DNA from: Balanoglossus misakiensis
Lineage: Eukaryota > Hemichordata
NCBI GenBank assembly: GCA_040954595.2
Contig: CM082577.2
Span: 16,616,001 to 16,680,000 of the forward strand
Length of the DNA: 64,000 nucleotides
Direction: 5' to 3'
Shown here: positions 1 through 13,289 of the stretch, one piece after another
How the letters are laid out: the number at the start of each line of letters is the position of its first letter
Numbering within the stretch: position 1 is the stretch's first letter
Program-made: the position numbers and the translations under genes
The notes under the pieces: generated by a model
Told to the model about the DNA's origin: nothing
Databases searched by the model: none
The model's input: only the letters and a program-made list of their open reading frames with translations

Positions 1-185
1 ATCATCATCATTATCATCATTGTAATTAAAACCAAAGTCATCATTATCATCATTAACACCATCATCACCATTATTACCACCAACACTATCATTACTATAA
101 TCATTATCCACTATCATCATCATCATAATCATCATTCGTGTAATTATCATCACCATCGCCATCATCATAATTATTATAATTGTCA
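1..185. repeat. ATC/ATT-rich simple repeat
   Basis: Imperfect trinucleotide repeat of ATC and ATT with interruptions. It has no coding potential beyond the repeat. It begins at the window edge, so its full length is unknown. Confidence 0.9.
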
Positions 186-377
186 TTCCCCAGCAGTGAC
201 CGGTATACTGGGTTGCAAAGATTAGACTACATATTTACTGTGGTGCACACACAGTAATTACCTACATGATTACAAAAGTTAAAATATAGCTGTGAACAGC
301 AATAAGCGGGTTTCGAGACACTTTTAGCCCTATTGGTTCGCCTGGAGATAGATTTGTGCATATTTAATTACTGCATT

Positions 378-1566
378 AGTTGTTCTATCACTCCAAATGC
401 CAAGGGTGTATGTGCTGTGGATGCTGAGATGTGGAAAAGTAGGTCAAAGGTCACGTGAGGTCACGCTTAATATGAGCAGAAAATGTTTACCCTATACTGG
501 TCCATGTCAAACAAAAACCAGACCTGTAGCCCTACTGGTTTGCCTGGAATTAGGTATGCACATAATTAATGAGTTAGGCAGGTGTCACAGGTGACTCTAA
601 AATTTGGCTTCTTATTTTGGTCCCGACCACCCAAACACCTAAGCTGTACCTGCTCTGGATGCCGAGATATGTGAAAGTAGGTCAAAGGTCACCCAAGGAC
701 ATCCAAAGTTTGGGAAAAAAAATTGTCCCCATACTGGTCCATGGCGACAAAAACCAGACCTGTAGCCCTATTGGTTTGCCTGGAATTAGGTATGCACATA
801 GTTAATGAGTTAAGCAGGTGTCACAGGTGAGCCTTAAATTTGGCTTCTTATTTTGGTCCCATCCACCCAAACACCTAAGCTGTACCTGCTCTGGATGCTG
901 AGGTATGCGAAAGTAGGTCAAAGGTCACCAAAGGTCACCCAAAATTTGGGGGGAAAATTTGACCCCATACTGGTCTATGTCCGACAAAAACCAGACCTGT
1001 AGCCCTATTGGTTTGCCTGGAATTAGGTATGCACATAGTTAATGAGTTAAGCAGGTGTCACAGGTGAGCCTTAAATTTGGCTTCTTATTTTGGTCCCATC
1101 CACCCAAACACCTAAGCTGTATCTGCTCTGGATGCTGAGATATGCGAAAGTAGGTCAAAGGTCACCCAAGGTCACCCAAAATTTGGGGAAAAAATTTGAC
1201 CCCATACTGGTCCATGTCCGACAAAAACCAGACCTGTAGCCCTATTGGTTTGCCTGGAATTAGGTATGCACATAATTAATGAGTTGAGCAGGTGTCACAG
1301 GTGAGCCTTAAATTTGGCTTCTTATTTTGGTCCCATCCACCCAAACACCTGAGCTGTACCTGCTCTGGATGCTGAGATATGCGAAAGTAGGTCAAAGGTC
1401 ACCCAAGGTCACCCAAAATTTGGGGAAAAATTTGACCCCATACTGGTCCATGTCCGACAAAAACCAGACCTGTAGCCCTATTGGTTTGCCTGGAATTAGG
1501 TATGCACATAATTAATGAGTTGAGCAGGTGTCACAGGTGAGCCTTAAATTTGGCTTCTTATTTTGG
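378..1566 (-). repeat. ~237-bp tandem array, left copy
   Basis: Five units. The junction ggcttctt recurs at 606, 842, 1079, 1316 and 1552, giving periods of 236-237 bp. The outermost unit (378-605) is the most diverged. Each unit contains a direct repeat of AGGTCA half-sites (AGGTCAAAGGTCA at 441, 679, 915, 1152 and 1389) and a GGTGTCACAGGTGA near-palindrome. The short open frames that recur here come from the repeat and are not genes. Confidence 0.92.
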
Positions 1567-2235
1567 TCCTATGCTGCAGACTATTGTACCGACCAGAATT
1601 CTACAAAACTATGTGGCCATAGGTTAAGTATAGTGGAATAAGTATAGGTATAGATTTCATAAAAAAATTAATATAAAAAAATCGGTCAATTTTCCATATT
1701 ATTTTTTCCAGTTGGAACTGATTGTCGGAAGGTAGGCTAGCTGCACACAAAATTTGAAGCTGATCAGCCCAGCGGATGTTGAGATATTGGGCATAAATCT
1801 AAAATCCTAGGGGGCCATTGCTTAACCATGGAAAGTATAGGCCAATGGCTGGGTCCAATGGTCATGGAAAATATGAAAAATAATGCTTTAAAAATCATCT
1901 CCTCAAAATCGGCAAGGACTTAGACATTGAAATTTGGCATATAGGACCCTGGCCATATGGTCCACAAAGTTTCTGAACAGAATTTGGATTCTTCATTTTT
2001 TATGCAAATTAGACCAATTTAAAAGTTTAAATCCAAGATGGCTGCCAGGTCATGTGACCTGTTGCCATAGTGACATGATCAAAAAATTACTTGCTTTGAG
2101 TTTTACCTATGAGCCAAATTTCAAGTCATTGGGTGCAACGGTCTTCGAATAGCGGCTGTTTTTAAAAGTGGGAAGAATAATAATTAAATAAAGAATTATA
2201 TAAAAATAATAATTTTAATAATAATAGGTCCGATT

Positions 2236-3747
2236 TCCACAAAAAATTCACCATAGGGGTATCTTGGCTCGAAAAGAACAAAAATGATATCCGTTTAGTG
2301 ATCCCATGTTTCTATGGCAACCATTTTTGGGCTGAAATTATGCTTTTTGTGCTAAGAGAGGGTATCACAAGTCACTTTAAATAATAATAGGTTGGATTTG
2401 AACACAAAATCGCACTGGCAGTATTTTTGGTCACAAAGGAAACATTTGTGGTTTATTTTCCGAATGCACATTTATAAGTTGGTGAAATTTGACTTTTCTT
2501 TCAAGACAGAGGAACTGCACATGTGCAGAACAACTGGCAATGCAGCCTGCCGATTTCCACAGTTTCACTACAAAAAATCACAAGATACAATAGTATCGCT
2601 GGGGAATCCAATCAATCGATTGTTCACGCATATTTCCTGACTGTCGACCAGTTTTAAAACATAAATCCATTGGTATTGCATAAACGTTTACCGTCTATCT
2701 GTTGTTGTATGGTTATCGAAGGAAGGCAGTTACAGGACACACTCGTAGAAGTACACACTTTTTGAGTGTTGACGGCGAGTCTGTTAAATTTGGCAGTTCA
2801 GCGTGACTTCAACACTAAATAGACAACTAGCAGAAAACCCTGCAAACTTCTAAATTTCTGGAAATGTTTTATTTGGTATGGTTATGAAATAATTTTCGTT
2901 TAGGAAGAATCAAATCTCAGTGACGCACGATACCTTCTGATGAATGCGAAGACCTGTCAGCTGACACGCAAATGCAGTCAAAACATAAAATTGAAAACGA
3001 AACCGCGAGATGCCTCGTGTGTCTGTCCTGTCACCTCGTCTGAGAAAACAATAAAATTCCCGAGAAATAATAACACGAAATCCAAAGTATCGTGATAACA
3101 TTTCTTCATTTCTCCGATTTTATTTTGCTGCCGTGTAAACATTGCGTCCGTTTGACACCGACACAAACGTAGCATAACTCAGAGGTCAATTCTTCGATTA
3201 AAATCAATGATTTAAACACTAACCTTCCTGTTCCACGATATCTGCAGTTTCTATGGCGCTCAAATCTCACGATATGTGCAATTCTTAAGCCAACTGGGGT
3301 ATTATTCCTGTCGTTTTAGCCACGAAAACTGGGCAGACGACACAACGCGAAACAGCTCGTTCACACTCAGTTGACATCGCGTGATTTCAGAGCGCGCGCA
3401 AACATACGAAAAATTGCTACAATGTTGTACGTAAATAAACTCGGTTCCAACTCGCGTTGGGTTTCGAGCGAAGTTTTGTACCTCAGATCTGTCGTACACA
3501 CGCTACTCGACTCACCGGGTAACAAGGTTTTAAATAGTGTTTAACAATACCCGAGGTCTTTTTGTGAATATTAGGTAGAAAATCTCCAACCGAAAGCGTT
3601 GAAACGTCGTCTGCAATTTTAGATACATAGGCCACTTTGAAAAATGTTGTCTTTATGAATCTGAAGTATCACGAATGATTGTACAGGAAATCCACCCGTG
3701 CTTATTAAATTGATAGATTGTTTATATAATTCTTTAAACCCCTTAAC
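2236..3747. other. Insertion inside left Helentron-like copy; no gene seen
   Basis: This 1.5 kb is absent from the otherwise matching right-hand copy, where the conserved block runs straight into the ATT microsatellite. The first 170 bp are AT-rich with phrases resembling the same repeat class; the rest is unique, non-repetitive sequence. I see no convincing coding exon, RNA gene or terminal repeat in it. Confidence 0.6.
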
Positions 3748-3787
<40 letters not shown>

Positions 3788-4725
3788 CAACACGATTTCA
3801 AGAGGGTTTCGAGACCCCTCTGGTCTCGAAACCCTAATTACATATTGAGTACATTTACTCTCATTTACATGTGGACAACAACTTAGGCATTGTCATTTAG
3901 AAGTGGCTTAGATGTCATGCGAACAACAAAATTCGTATTTTATACAAAAGTATTTTCAAGGATGTGTGTCAGTGTACCACTCAGCAGCACAAAACAGGTA
4001 CAAAAATAAAATGACCAGATATGTTTTAAGCAAAACTATACTCTTTATAAGAGGTTATCCCAGTCGGTTTATTTATTTTAATTTACGACAAGTTACACAA
4101 TGCAATAGATCAAATATTAATTAGACAACGGGAGGACAATGCTTTACACCATGATAATGCACAATTTATGACACAGAAATTCATTGTGTTTGTTTATTTA
4201 TTGCACTTACTTTGTTTAAGCCTAATTTATTTCTTGCATTAATAACTATTTGTAAAATTTCTTATTTTTCATTTGTGTACTATTAGATGCAGTGCACTAG
4301 AATCATTAGAAGACCTACACATCTCAGGGTTTTAAACTTGTAATTTTGGTTATTTCTAACTTTTTTCTCTATACAATTGTGTCTGACCAACAATTGGCTA
4401 TATACAGCATTCAATTTGGATGAAATATAATTTTTAAAAATTTATGTTTGCAGAATTTTCAGACATTCAGCAGCTACCATAATGAATAACCCAGTCCCCC
4501 CCCCCCACTGTTGTTATTCCTTTTATAATGCTCCAAGTCAGATTACCATTATTACTTACTAACACTTAATCAGGGGACCACTGTTATGAGGTTTCCTTAT
4601 GCATAAGAAAATCTTAACCTACACAATTTTTTGCTTAATTACTATACAAATATAAAATGGTAGAGCAATAATAGAAAAAAACTTCCCCTGTTTCATGCCC
4701 ACTCGTCCATGTCCACAGGTTGGAT

Positions 4726-5756
4726 GATCACTTGTCTATTCCAAATCCACTGATTTTATGGTCACTTGTCTATTCCAGATCCACAGTTTTGATGGTCAAT
4801 TGTCTATTCCAGATCCACAGTTTTTATGGTCACTTGTCTATTCCAGATCCACAGTTTTGATGGTCAATTGTTTATTCCAGATCCACAGTTTTGATGGTCA
4901 ATTGTCTATTCCAGATCCACCGATTTTATGGTCACTTGTCTATTCCAGATCCACAGTTTTGATGGTCAATTGTCTATTCCAGATCCACAGTTTTTATGGT
5001 CACTTGTCTATTCCAGATCCACAGTTTTGATGGTCAATTGTTTATTCCAGATCCACAGTTTTTATGGTAACTTGTCTATTCCAGATCCACAGTTTTGATG
5101 GTCAATTGTCTATTCCAAATCCAGTTTTTATGGTCACTTGTCTATTCCAGGTCCACAGTTTTGATGGTCAATTGTCTATTCCAGATCCACAGTTTTTTTG
5201 GTCACTTGTCTTTTCCAGATCCACAGTTTTGATGGTCAATTGTCTATTCCAGATCCACAGTGTTTATGGTCACTTGTCTATTCCAGATCCACAGTTTTGA
5301 TGGTCAGTTGTCTATTCCAGATCCACAGTTTTGATGGTCAATTGTTTATTCCAGATCCACAGTTTTTATGGTCACTTGTCTTTTCCAAATCCACAGTTTT
5401 GATGGTCAATTGTCTATTCCAGATCCACAGCTTTTATGGTCACTTGTCTTTTCCAGATCCACAGTTTTGATGGTCAATTGTCTATTCCAGATCCACAGTT
5501 TTTATGGTCACTTGTCTATTCCAGATCCACAGTTTTGATGGTCAATTGTCTATTCCAGATCCACAGGTTTTATGGTCACTTGTCTATTCCAGGTCCACAG
5601 TTTTGATGGTCAATTGTCTATTCCAGATCCACAGGTTTTATGGTCACTTGTCTCTTCCAGGTCCACAGTTTTGATGGTCAATTGTCTATTCCAGATCCAC
5701 AGGTTTTATGGTCACTTGTCTATTCCAGGTCCACAGTTTTGATGGTCACTAATATA
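4726..5756 (+). repeat. 34/68-bp minisatellite array
   Basis: About fifteen 68-bp units, each two alternating 34-bp half-units. One half carries ttttgatggtcaattgtc and the other ttttatggtcacttgtc, joined by tattccagatccacag. The alternation is kept almost without exception across about 1 kb, so the array expanded as dimers. Open frames reading the repeat are a by-product of a period close to a multiple of three. Confidence 0.95.
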
Positions 5757-8700
5757 TTCCAGGTTGCAGTCTTCACCTATTTAATGTCAAGCGCATCTGT
5801 TTCAGGTTCAGCCTTCAATTCACTCTGTTACATTGCTTCATTTCTATGTGGATAAAATACACGAAAGCATCAAGAATAAATCTCAAATTGTAACCACAAT
5901 GTGTACTTTTCTACAGAATGCTTGGTGACGGCAAGTTATTGTCAATGTAACAGTGTTCTCCACAGGAACATTTAAGAGGGTGGCACACCCCAAATAAAAT
6001 TTCCAAGTGTCCTCTTAAGATTTACACCTTGCACACCTCTCTATTTGCTCCACTGTTCCCTTAAAGTTTTCTTGTCTGCATAGCTGTGTTCTTTGTGAAT
6101 GACTGTTTTGTTTATGTGAATAAGCATATGGTCTGCCTAAGAGAACATTAACCCTTATGTTGCCAAGTTGGTTGAAACTGGTTTGATTTCCAGCAGGGTG
6201 CCTAGAATCCTGGCACACAGGCCCGTTTGGCTACCAGGTGTGTGTTACTCAGTAGAACCTAAACAATACCCTCAAAGCCAAACCAGTCCAAACCAATACG
6301 GCTTGGTGCATTTTACAGGGGTTTAAACTGCAAAGGTTGTCTAATTACATTATAATATGTATGTGAGCCATGCCAAAACGTTCAGCATAGGTTAAGGAAG
6401 AAAAAATGGCACATACATATTTTAATGGACTTGACATCCTAAACAGGTATGACACCCATTAGTTAAAGGGACAAAGTCTCTCTTTTTTCATGTCAAAATC
6501 CATAAAGTATGTACTCCAAATCAATAAGTAATTCATAATGATGATCACACATGGCTTGACGAATACTGTGAACCAAGTTTTTGCCCTTTATGCTCAGACA
6601 TTATTTACATCTGGCCATAGGCACAATCTGAACCAGCAGCCAGTTTGAACCAGACTCATCGGCTAGAAGTGTAAAAGGTGAGAAGACTCAAATTTAGCAG
6701 TAAAGTTTTACTCCATTAAAGGTCCTACTGGTATAATACATGTACCAGTATACATATGACAAATGGGACCTAAAAATAAAACAAAGTCTCAATAAAGTAC
6801 ATACACACCAATTTTCAAAGAAATCTGACTAGTAGTACTTGAGTTACGGAGTTTAGACCATTTTCACATTTTTCCAGGTCATTTGCATATTTTTGGCAAT
6901 GACAACTTGATTTAAACAAAATCCCATTAACAGCCCAGCCTGCACTAGTAGGTACACATAAAAAATTTTGAAAAGCAGAAACCTGGGTATGTTGCGGTAC
7001 TATAAATATGAGGAGAAGAACAAAAAATTGTAGTTGGTATACAAAACAAAAATGCTGAAAACAAAGTTGCACTTTCCTAAGAATTTTGTCGGTTTTGTAT
7101 AATTTATAGCCTTAGTAAATAGTTCAAGAAATTGAGATTATGTTTGTGTCTATTGGAATATTTATATGTGGTGTTCATTTTAAATTGGTCTTGTGTGAGC
7201 TAAGTGTCTGTATGTATGGATGTATAGAGTAGCTGCAGTTCAGTAGCTCTAGGTTTTGCCTGTTGGTTTGTGTTACTAGTGGATGGCAAAACCTCTAACA
7301 AGTAAAGCAAAACTCCCAACAGGCAAAACTCAGCCTACAGCTACTGGAACTGCAGCTGAGAGATGCACCAACGGAAACCATGCAAAAATACTGTGTTCGA
7401 AGTAACGCTTGAGAAAAAAATCGTCACAACTTCCCCCCTCTCAATAGCAAATGGGTATCCACAAATATAAATGGGTATTTTATTTCACAAGCACAACGGC
7501 ACGGCACATGAAACTTTTAGACATAACAAGCGCACCTAGTTCTGCTATACAAGGTGTGTTGTTCATGATTCGACGTTGTGGTCGAATGTAAACAAGTAAC
7601 CACCGCGCCGACATGGCCGAGGGAAGTTGATAGAGGATTTTTGGAATGAGAGTTTAATGTGACCGTGTACCGCCGGGTCAGAAAATAAGCTTTATGTATA
7701 TAAATGTACTCACACGAGTCCAGTTTTGGCAACCAACGTTATCCCAAATTAGCCAGCAAGAAAATAGACGTCCATGATGCATGCCCGGATGTGTGTCCCG
7801 AATACGATTTTACGAAAAAACCCGACGATTTGCTCAAGCTGACCAATCACAGAGGGGTATCTAAATATGACTCAGGATAGCAAGAACAAAGCGGCGATGC
7901 TAAAGTCACATGAAAAGTTGTAGCGGATTGGTCAATTTCTGGTTTATAGTGTTATGTTGGCCAGAACCTCGGATAAAAATCGTGAGGCCAGCTCGCAGAC
8001 AGTACAGTTGGTCGATTAATGCAGTCGGGTCCCCTGCCTCGGATGGTGTGAGATTCCCTCCAAATCTCAAATAATTCGATTATTGCTTTTTGCTATTACA
8101 TATTATAATTAGTTTTATCGTTATATGCTAAACATTTTATATTTGCATAGATATGCTGATTATAACAATTATGTGCCCAATTATAAGCAGGTAAAATATC
8201 AGGAAGATTTAGCGCAGAATTTTTCAAAGCTTTGTGAATTTAGCGGTGAATTAATAGCAGCTTTATGATAAGAAGCTGAATAATTTGTTGCCAGCCCGAA
8301 TACTTTAAAATTCTAGAATATCTAGGACTTATCACCTCTTCGGTGGTAAATGCTCTGATGTGATAAGGTTAGGCCTCGCGAGCGAATCCGTGAGCTTCTT
8401 CTAAAAAACAAAATTAATTTTTGGGGGGATGTTTAGCTTTTGCTTCAATTGGGCTCTTTGAGTGACGTTTATTGATCCGTTATTGATCGTACATTTCCTG
8501 TAATTTGCATTTGCATCACCACCACCTGGTATGTACTATAAAAGTCCCTCAAATTTATGCCACGCGGTTCTTCGATTCATTTCGTTACGCATAATCGTGC
8601 GATTCCGTTGTGGCAGTTATATGGTCCGTAGAAGACGGTGATTTTGGAGGCCTACTCCTCTCTGTTTGACTGTGTGACTTTCCTGTGAATGTTATACCAG

Positions 8701-9524
8701 CATTTGTAAATATTCATAAGCTCGAACTGGACATTTACATTGTAACACCGTACAAACTCTGCTAAATGCATAAAAACTCATTGAATCCGTTTTTGATGCG
8801 GACAAAATACGATAATTACATTTTTCGTGAACAAGGAATTTAGTGTTGAACTTCAATTATTTACTGCAATTTTGTTTGTACGACGGGGTTTTCTTTGTAA
8901 TCGTTCCCCATGTGTGTCTATATTTGTGGAATAAATACTGGCTGCATACTGGAAATATTGAGTGCTGTACGTTCCCTGGCCCGGAAGTGACGTGTGAATA
9001 TGAGCGACCTCCATTGGAGAGAACCCTTGGTCACATTCTATACGATTGATCAGGCGAGCTTCCATACCTGGAGGGTTAAATAAAAGAATTGTGCAAAATT
9101 AATTATATGTCGGAATAACACATACATCATGGTAATAAAAGACGATAGTCACTCTTAAATGTTTCGTAGCATAATCAAGAACTTAAAACAAACTGCAATT
9201 CTACGGACCCGCAAAATTTCCTGACGGACCAATCACCCAAAACCTACTTGGAGGTGGTGAAACCACGACGCATTGAACTTAAAAAGAGAAAAACCCAGAG
9301 GAAATTCCTGCAGACTCGTGTATCCCAAGACATCCTCGTTCACTTCCTTGGTGTGAAAAACCCGCAGATTGAACCATGACATACGGGTTCAAATTAGCTT
9401 TTTTCAAAGCAGTCTTTATCAGTCTCATGGTGGCAAGGGATGTGTCCGGATCGTTCAGTCACATGTATTTGTCGCAATTCAGTTGTGGGCACAGATGCAA
9501 TATTTAACGAAATTTATCTCAAAA
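5757..9524. other. Gene-free stretch
   Basis: No ORF longer than about 85 codons, no recognisable domain and no tRNA-like fold. A 127-bp hairpin repeat at 7231-7357 is listed separately. At 8535 there is a TATAAAAG box within a moderately GC-rich block (7.8-8.7 kb) and an AATAAA at 8931. This could be an unrecognised promoter or a solo terminal repeat, but no transcript or repeat ends can be supported. Confidence 0.5.
7231..7357. repeat. Short inverted-repeat (hairpin) element
   Basis: Arms begin AGCTGCAGTTC and end in the complement GAACTGCAGCT. They also pair through a second block, TTTTGCCTGTTGG with CCAACAGGCAAAA. The spacer is about 45 bp. No coding content. It looks like a small MITE; the target duplication is not clear. 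Confidence 0.75.
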
Positions 9525-9690
9525 TGGAGCGCGGTGACCATGCGATTATATTTGACTCAGCTATGTGTAAAATTTCGTGAAAATGGCAATAGTAGAAGTT
9601 TGATTTTTAGAAATTATCAATGCAATCCTATGGAAAGAGACACATGCGCACTGTTTACCAATGTGCGCGCAGATTTACATTTTGACACCT
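9525..9690 (+). repeat. Diverged repeat, inverted partner at 22160-22325
   Basis: Scattered blocks of this segment match the reverse complement of 22160-22325, in the same order: gcgaccat-like, actatgtgtaaaa-like, a gaaagagaca block and gtgcgcgca. The match is patchy, so this is an old dispersed repeat. It lies outside the 10.6-23.0 kb element, whereas its partner lies inside it. Confidence 0.5.
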
Positions 9691-10605
9691 CGGGCGTATT
9701 ATGAATAACCATTCAGCACACGGTTATCTGGGACAGTGTCTGTGATGAGGCACAAGGACTTGTTTTTGAGCACCCTTCTCAAACCGTAAAATGCAAAGCC
9801 TAAGTTTCACTGCTATATCAGAGAGATTTACGAAGGGGGTATTTTAAAATGTATTAAAAATTTCAATTGCCAACTTCGAGATAATGCGGCTCGCTAATAG
9901 GCCTATAAGAACAATGAAGATAACTGAAGCGAGCAACTTGAGTAGGCAGACCTGTGGCAAATGTTAACATACTTTAGAACCTCATGATACTATGAAAGCA
10001 AACCTTTTTGCATGGTCTTGTATAACCTAAGGTCAAAGTGGAATAATACAAACTGTGAGACCTTCTTATTTGTCGAAGCGGATTATATTTATACTATTCA
10101 ATTACCCAAGAATATTATGTATTATGAGGCATTCTACCCAATACACGGTGGTCTCAATTGAAACGTAATACGCTGGGAAATGTTCTTTTTAAGATAGTGA
10201 ATAGTGTTTCATCGGTTCCCACTAAGATACTCTTACCTGAACAAATGTACGCTTTACACAATTCTACACTAAATGTGTGTTGCTTGGCTACGTTTGGATA
10301 CCCAAAGTAATTTTCTTTCTGTGTACAAGGTGGTATGACCGTCGGTGACAGACAAAAACACATAATAGCCCTCAAAACCTTCCAAGCCTTGCAATATTAA
10401 AATGTGCTGCGTGGCATTTTGAAAACAAAGAAAAAAACTAGATTCACTTGTTTGATATCACCAGACTTGCCGACGTCACCCCAAGTGTGAGACGCTCCTC
10501 GAAAGTGAAGCACTGTGATAGAATGGAATGGAACGAAACTGAAGTTATTTCGCTTACGAGATGAAAAACAGTAAAGTAGCACCATTTAGTGATGAGGTAA
10601 GAGGA
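9691..10605. other. Gene-free stretch
   Basis: Non-repetitive AT-rich sequence left of the 10.6-kb inverted repeat. No coding exon, RNA gene or repeat boundary can be supported. Confidence 0.5.
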
Positions 10606-10868
10606 AAGCCTCTACAAAACAATAGAAAGCCACTATAAAGCAATCACTTTTAAAAATGCCGAGTAAATCGAGAGGTTGAAATCAGGGTGTAGATATCGAA
10701 GTTCGTAATTCGATTTTCGAAATTCGAATTACGAACAGGGTCTCAAGTGTTTACCAATAGTGTGCTCTTTTACTGGAATGCTAGGGAGCTAGCCACGAAC
10801 TGTTGCTACATCATAACATGTGTGACCGTCTTGACATCAACGGAAAGCGTTACCATTGGAGATCCATT
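10606..10868 (+). repeat. Left terminal inverted repeat of the P/Pif1 element
   Basis: Pairs with 22733-22991 with few mismatches. It starts AAGCCTCTACAAAACAAT. Positions 10701-10736 form an almost perfect palindrome built from TTCGTAATTCG and its complement, a likely recognition site for a dimeric protein. Confidence 0.9.
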
Positions 10869-12305
10869 ATTTTGTGGCGTTAAACCAGCGCGGGTAACTT
10901 TCCCGCCATACGTATTACACTGTTGTGAACTCTTAGCCAACATGTTCGCTCAAGAAAGAGGATGGAATTTTGGCGCGTACAAATAAAAGAAAGCGAGACG
11001 ACGCGACGTACCGTCCTGAGTGGGTGGTGCTTTCAATAGATCAATGCAGAGAAAAATGAGGTGAACTATTGGATATCGGGGGGGGGGGGGATAGAAAATT
11101 AACAGATGTTTTCAGGGGGCGAGTACAAGTGGGTTCCAGTTAGCCTCGGGTGAAAAGAAGGAGAAAAAGATATCAAGGAAGCATGATTATCGTGCATCAT
11201 GATGATGCACGAAAAACGATAGAATTACCAGTAAATAACAGCAATAATAATAATACGGAAAGTACGAATTGCCGGCAATGAATTACCACCATCTTTTTAG
11301 TAGAGATATGAAGGAACCCCCCCCCCCCAAACCAATAACCCATGTCCGAAACCGGATACAAGATTATCCACTCCTTTATTGGCAACATACGAGAATTGTA
11401 CTGCCACTGTTTCTTTCAAGAACTTTTAATCGATAGGTTTGCAGTCATTTTAATATCACTACAGGAATATGGAACATCCACACTCTGGTTAAACAAGGCA
11501 CTTCCTACGGCAAAATCAGCAGCCTGTTAACTGCCCGATACCCAAACATGAGCACAGGTGGCTGTCATTGGTTATCCCTAAGAACGAGCACGAAGTGCGA
11601 GAAGGTCTGAAACGACTTTCGGACACAGTTCAATAAAACGTAACGAAAAAAAAAAAAAATCAATTTTGAGCGACCAAATACATACCCAGAACGATAAAAT
11701 ATTCTACTGTGCATTTAATCGCCACCTTCATTAGGTTCCTTATCAGCACTAGCGTGAGTATTTCCCCAAAACTAACAACTGGGACAAAATGTACAAATGC
11801 TACACAGATCGCCGCCATCTTGAACTACCATATCATCATACTGCGCATGCGTAAGCGTTTACGCATTCACGTTAATTTATTCACGATCTACGTTCTAAAG
11901 ATGGAGGCCATGGAAGAGGCTGTAGTGAACGGACACAATGTCATCATTCTCGGCCAGGCAGGGACTGGTAAAACCCATGCATGTGATAAAAAAATTAGCC
12001 AAAAAAATCAAAGGCAAATATACTATGACAGCTACAACAGGAATTGCAGCCAGTCTCCTGCCTGGTGGGCAAACGATACATCATTTCCTTGGCCTTATAT
12101 GGATGGGCGATTCACTAACACAGAACTCGTTGGAAAGATCAATCACGATACCGAAATGTGTCGTCTAAAAGACAACATATTAAACACCGACGTTTTGTTT
12201 ATTGATGAAATATCGATGTTGTCAGCTAAGACGTTTACACAGGTACGTAAAAAAGTCAAATCAATTTCAAAAAATTCCCAAACAAAACTAAATTGTTTCC
12301 CTGTT

Positions 12306-12497
<192 letters not shown>

Positions 12498-13289
12498 ATG
12501 TATAGAAAGAGAGAGAGGAGGAATTCTAATTCAAGAAACTCCCAATGAATCTAATTCTAAAAGAAACTATCTTTGTGTGTAAACATTGTTACTTTTGATA
12601 TATATTTTTATATTTTTTCTATATTTTTGTACATTCGCTTACTGTCATTAGTATTTAATATAAATTTGTTGTTTTAATATTTTTTTCTAGATTGAAACTG
12701 TGTGTCGGCTAGTGAAAGGTGTTAACCTTCCCTTTGGAGGAATTCAAATCGTACTGAGTGGAGACTTTAATCAGTTGAAGCCTGTGCCAAATGTTAGGTA
12801 CAACGACCCAGGATCATTGTGTATAGATGCTGCACAGTTCAGTGTGTTGATTCCTCATCATTTTGTACTTACAAAAGTACACAGACAGACTGAACGTGAG
12901 TTTATATAAAGGCCACTGGTCCATTTTTTTATTAAGAAAACATACGAACAATTTACATTGGGCAATGCATTACCGATTTATCAACTTAATTGTCATTTGT
13001 TTCATTTGTACAGCTGATCTGATTGAGGCAGTACACCTCTGCTGTCCAGGACGGATTTCAGATAGTGTAACTAAGTTACTAACTCGTCTGAGTAGAAAAC
13101 TGCCACCTGGACCGATGGCAATGGAAGGTATGTATTGTGTATACACAAGATGATGAAATATTCACATTGCAATATTGTATTTAATATATATATGTAATTT
13201 TCAGTCTAATACAGTCTGTTCACTGTTTTCATGTAATTTTCACAGCCTAGCTTATACAGTGTGTTCATTGTGTTCGTGTCCATATGAGT

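Larger units (their letters stand above)
279..3837 (-). mobile_element. Helentron-like non-autonomous element, copy 1, interrupted
   Basis: Reading the minus strand, the element starts near 3837 with a hairpin made of GGGTTTCGAGACC and its complement, followed by a TTG-rich piece and an (ATT)n microsatellite (3748-3780). The sequence then jumps to 2235, because 2236-3747 is foreign to the copy at 23.7-29.2 kb, and runs through a conserved block (1570-2200) and the ~237-bp tandem array. It ends with GTGTCTCGAAACCC, a short hairpin (GCTGTTCACAGC) and TATATTTTAA at 279. The same arrangement is present in the opposite orientation at 23738-29216. The sub-terminal inverted repeat, microsatellite, tandem core and 3' hairpin match the published architecture of Helentron-associated elements. 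No protein is encoded. Assignment to that group is inference. Confidence 0.65.

Noticed and set aside
397-1515. Family of small related proteins
   Set aside because: Non-coding tandem repeats; frames are broken differently in each unit.
4758-5855. Secreted repeat protein
   Set aside because: Several overlapping frames all read the 34-bp minisatellite; no start context or non-repeat domain.
8530-8940. Solo LTR or promoter with TATA box and AATAAA
   Set aside because: No second copy, no TG...CA ends and no target duplication could be found.
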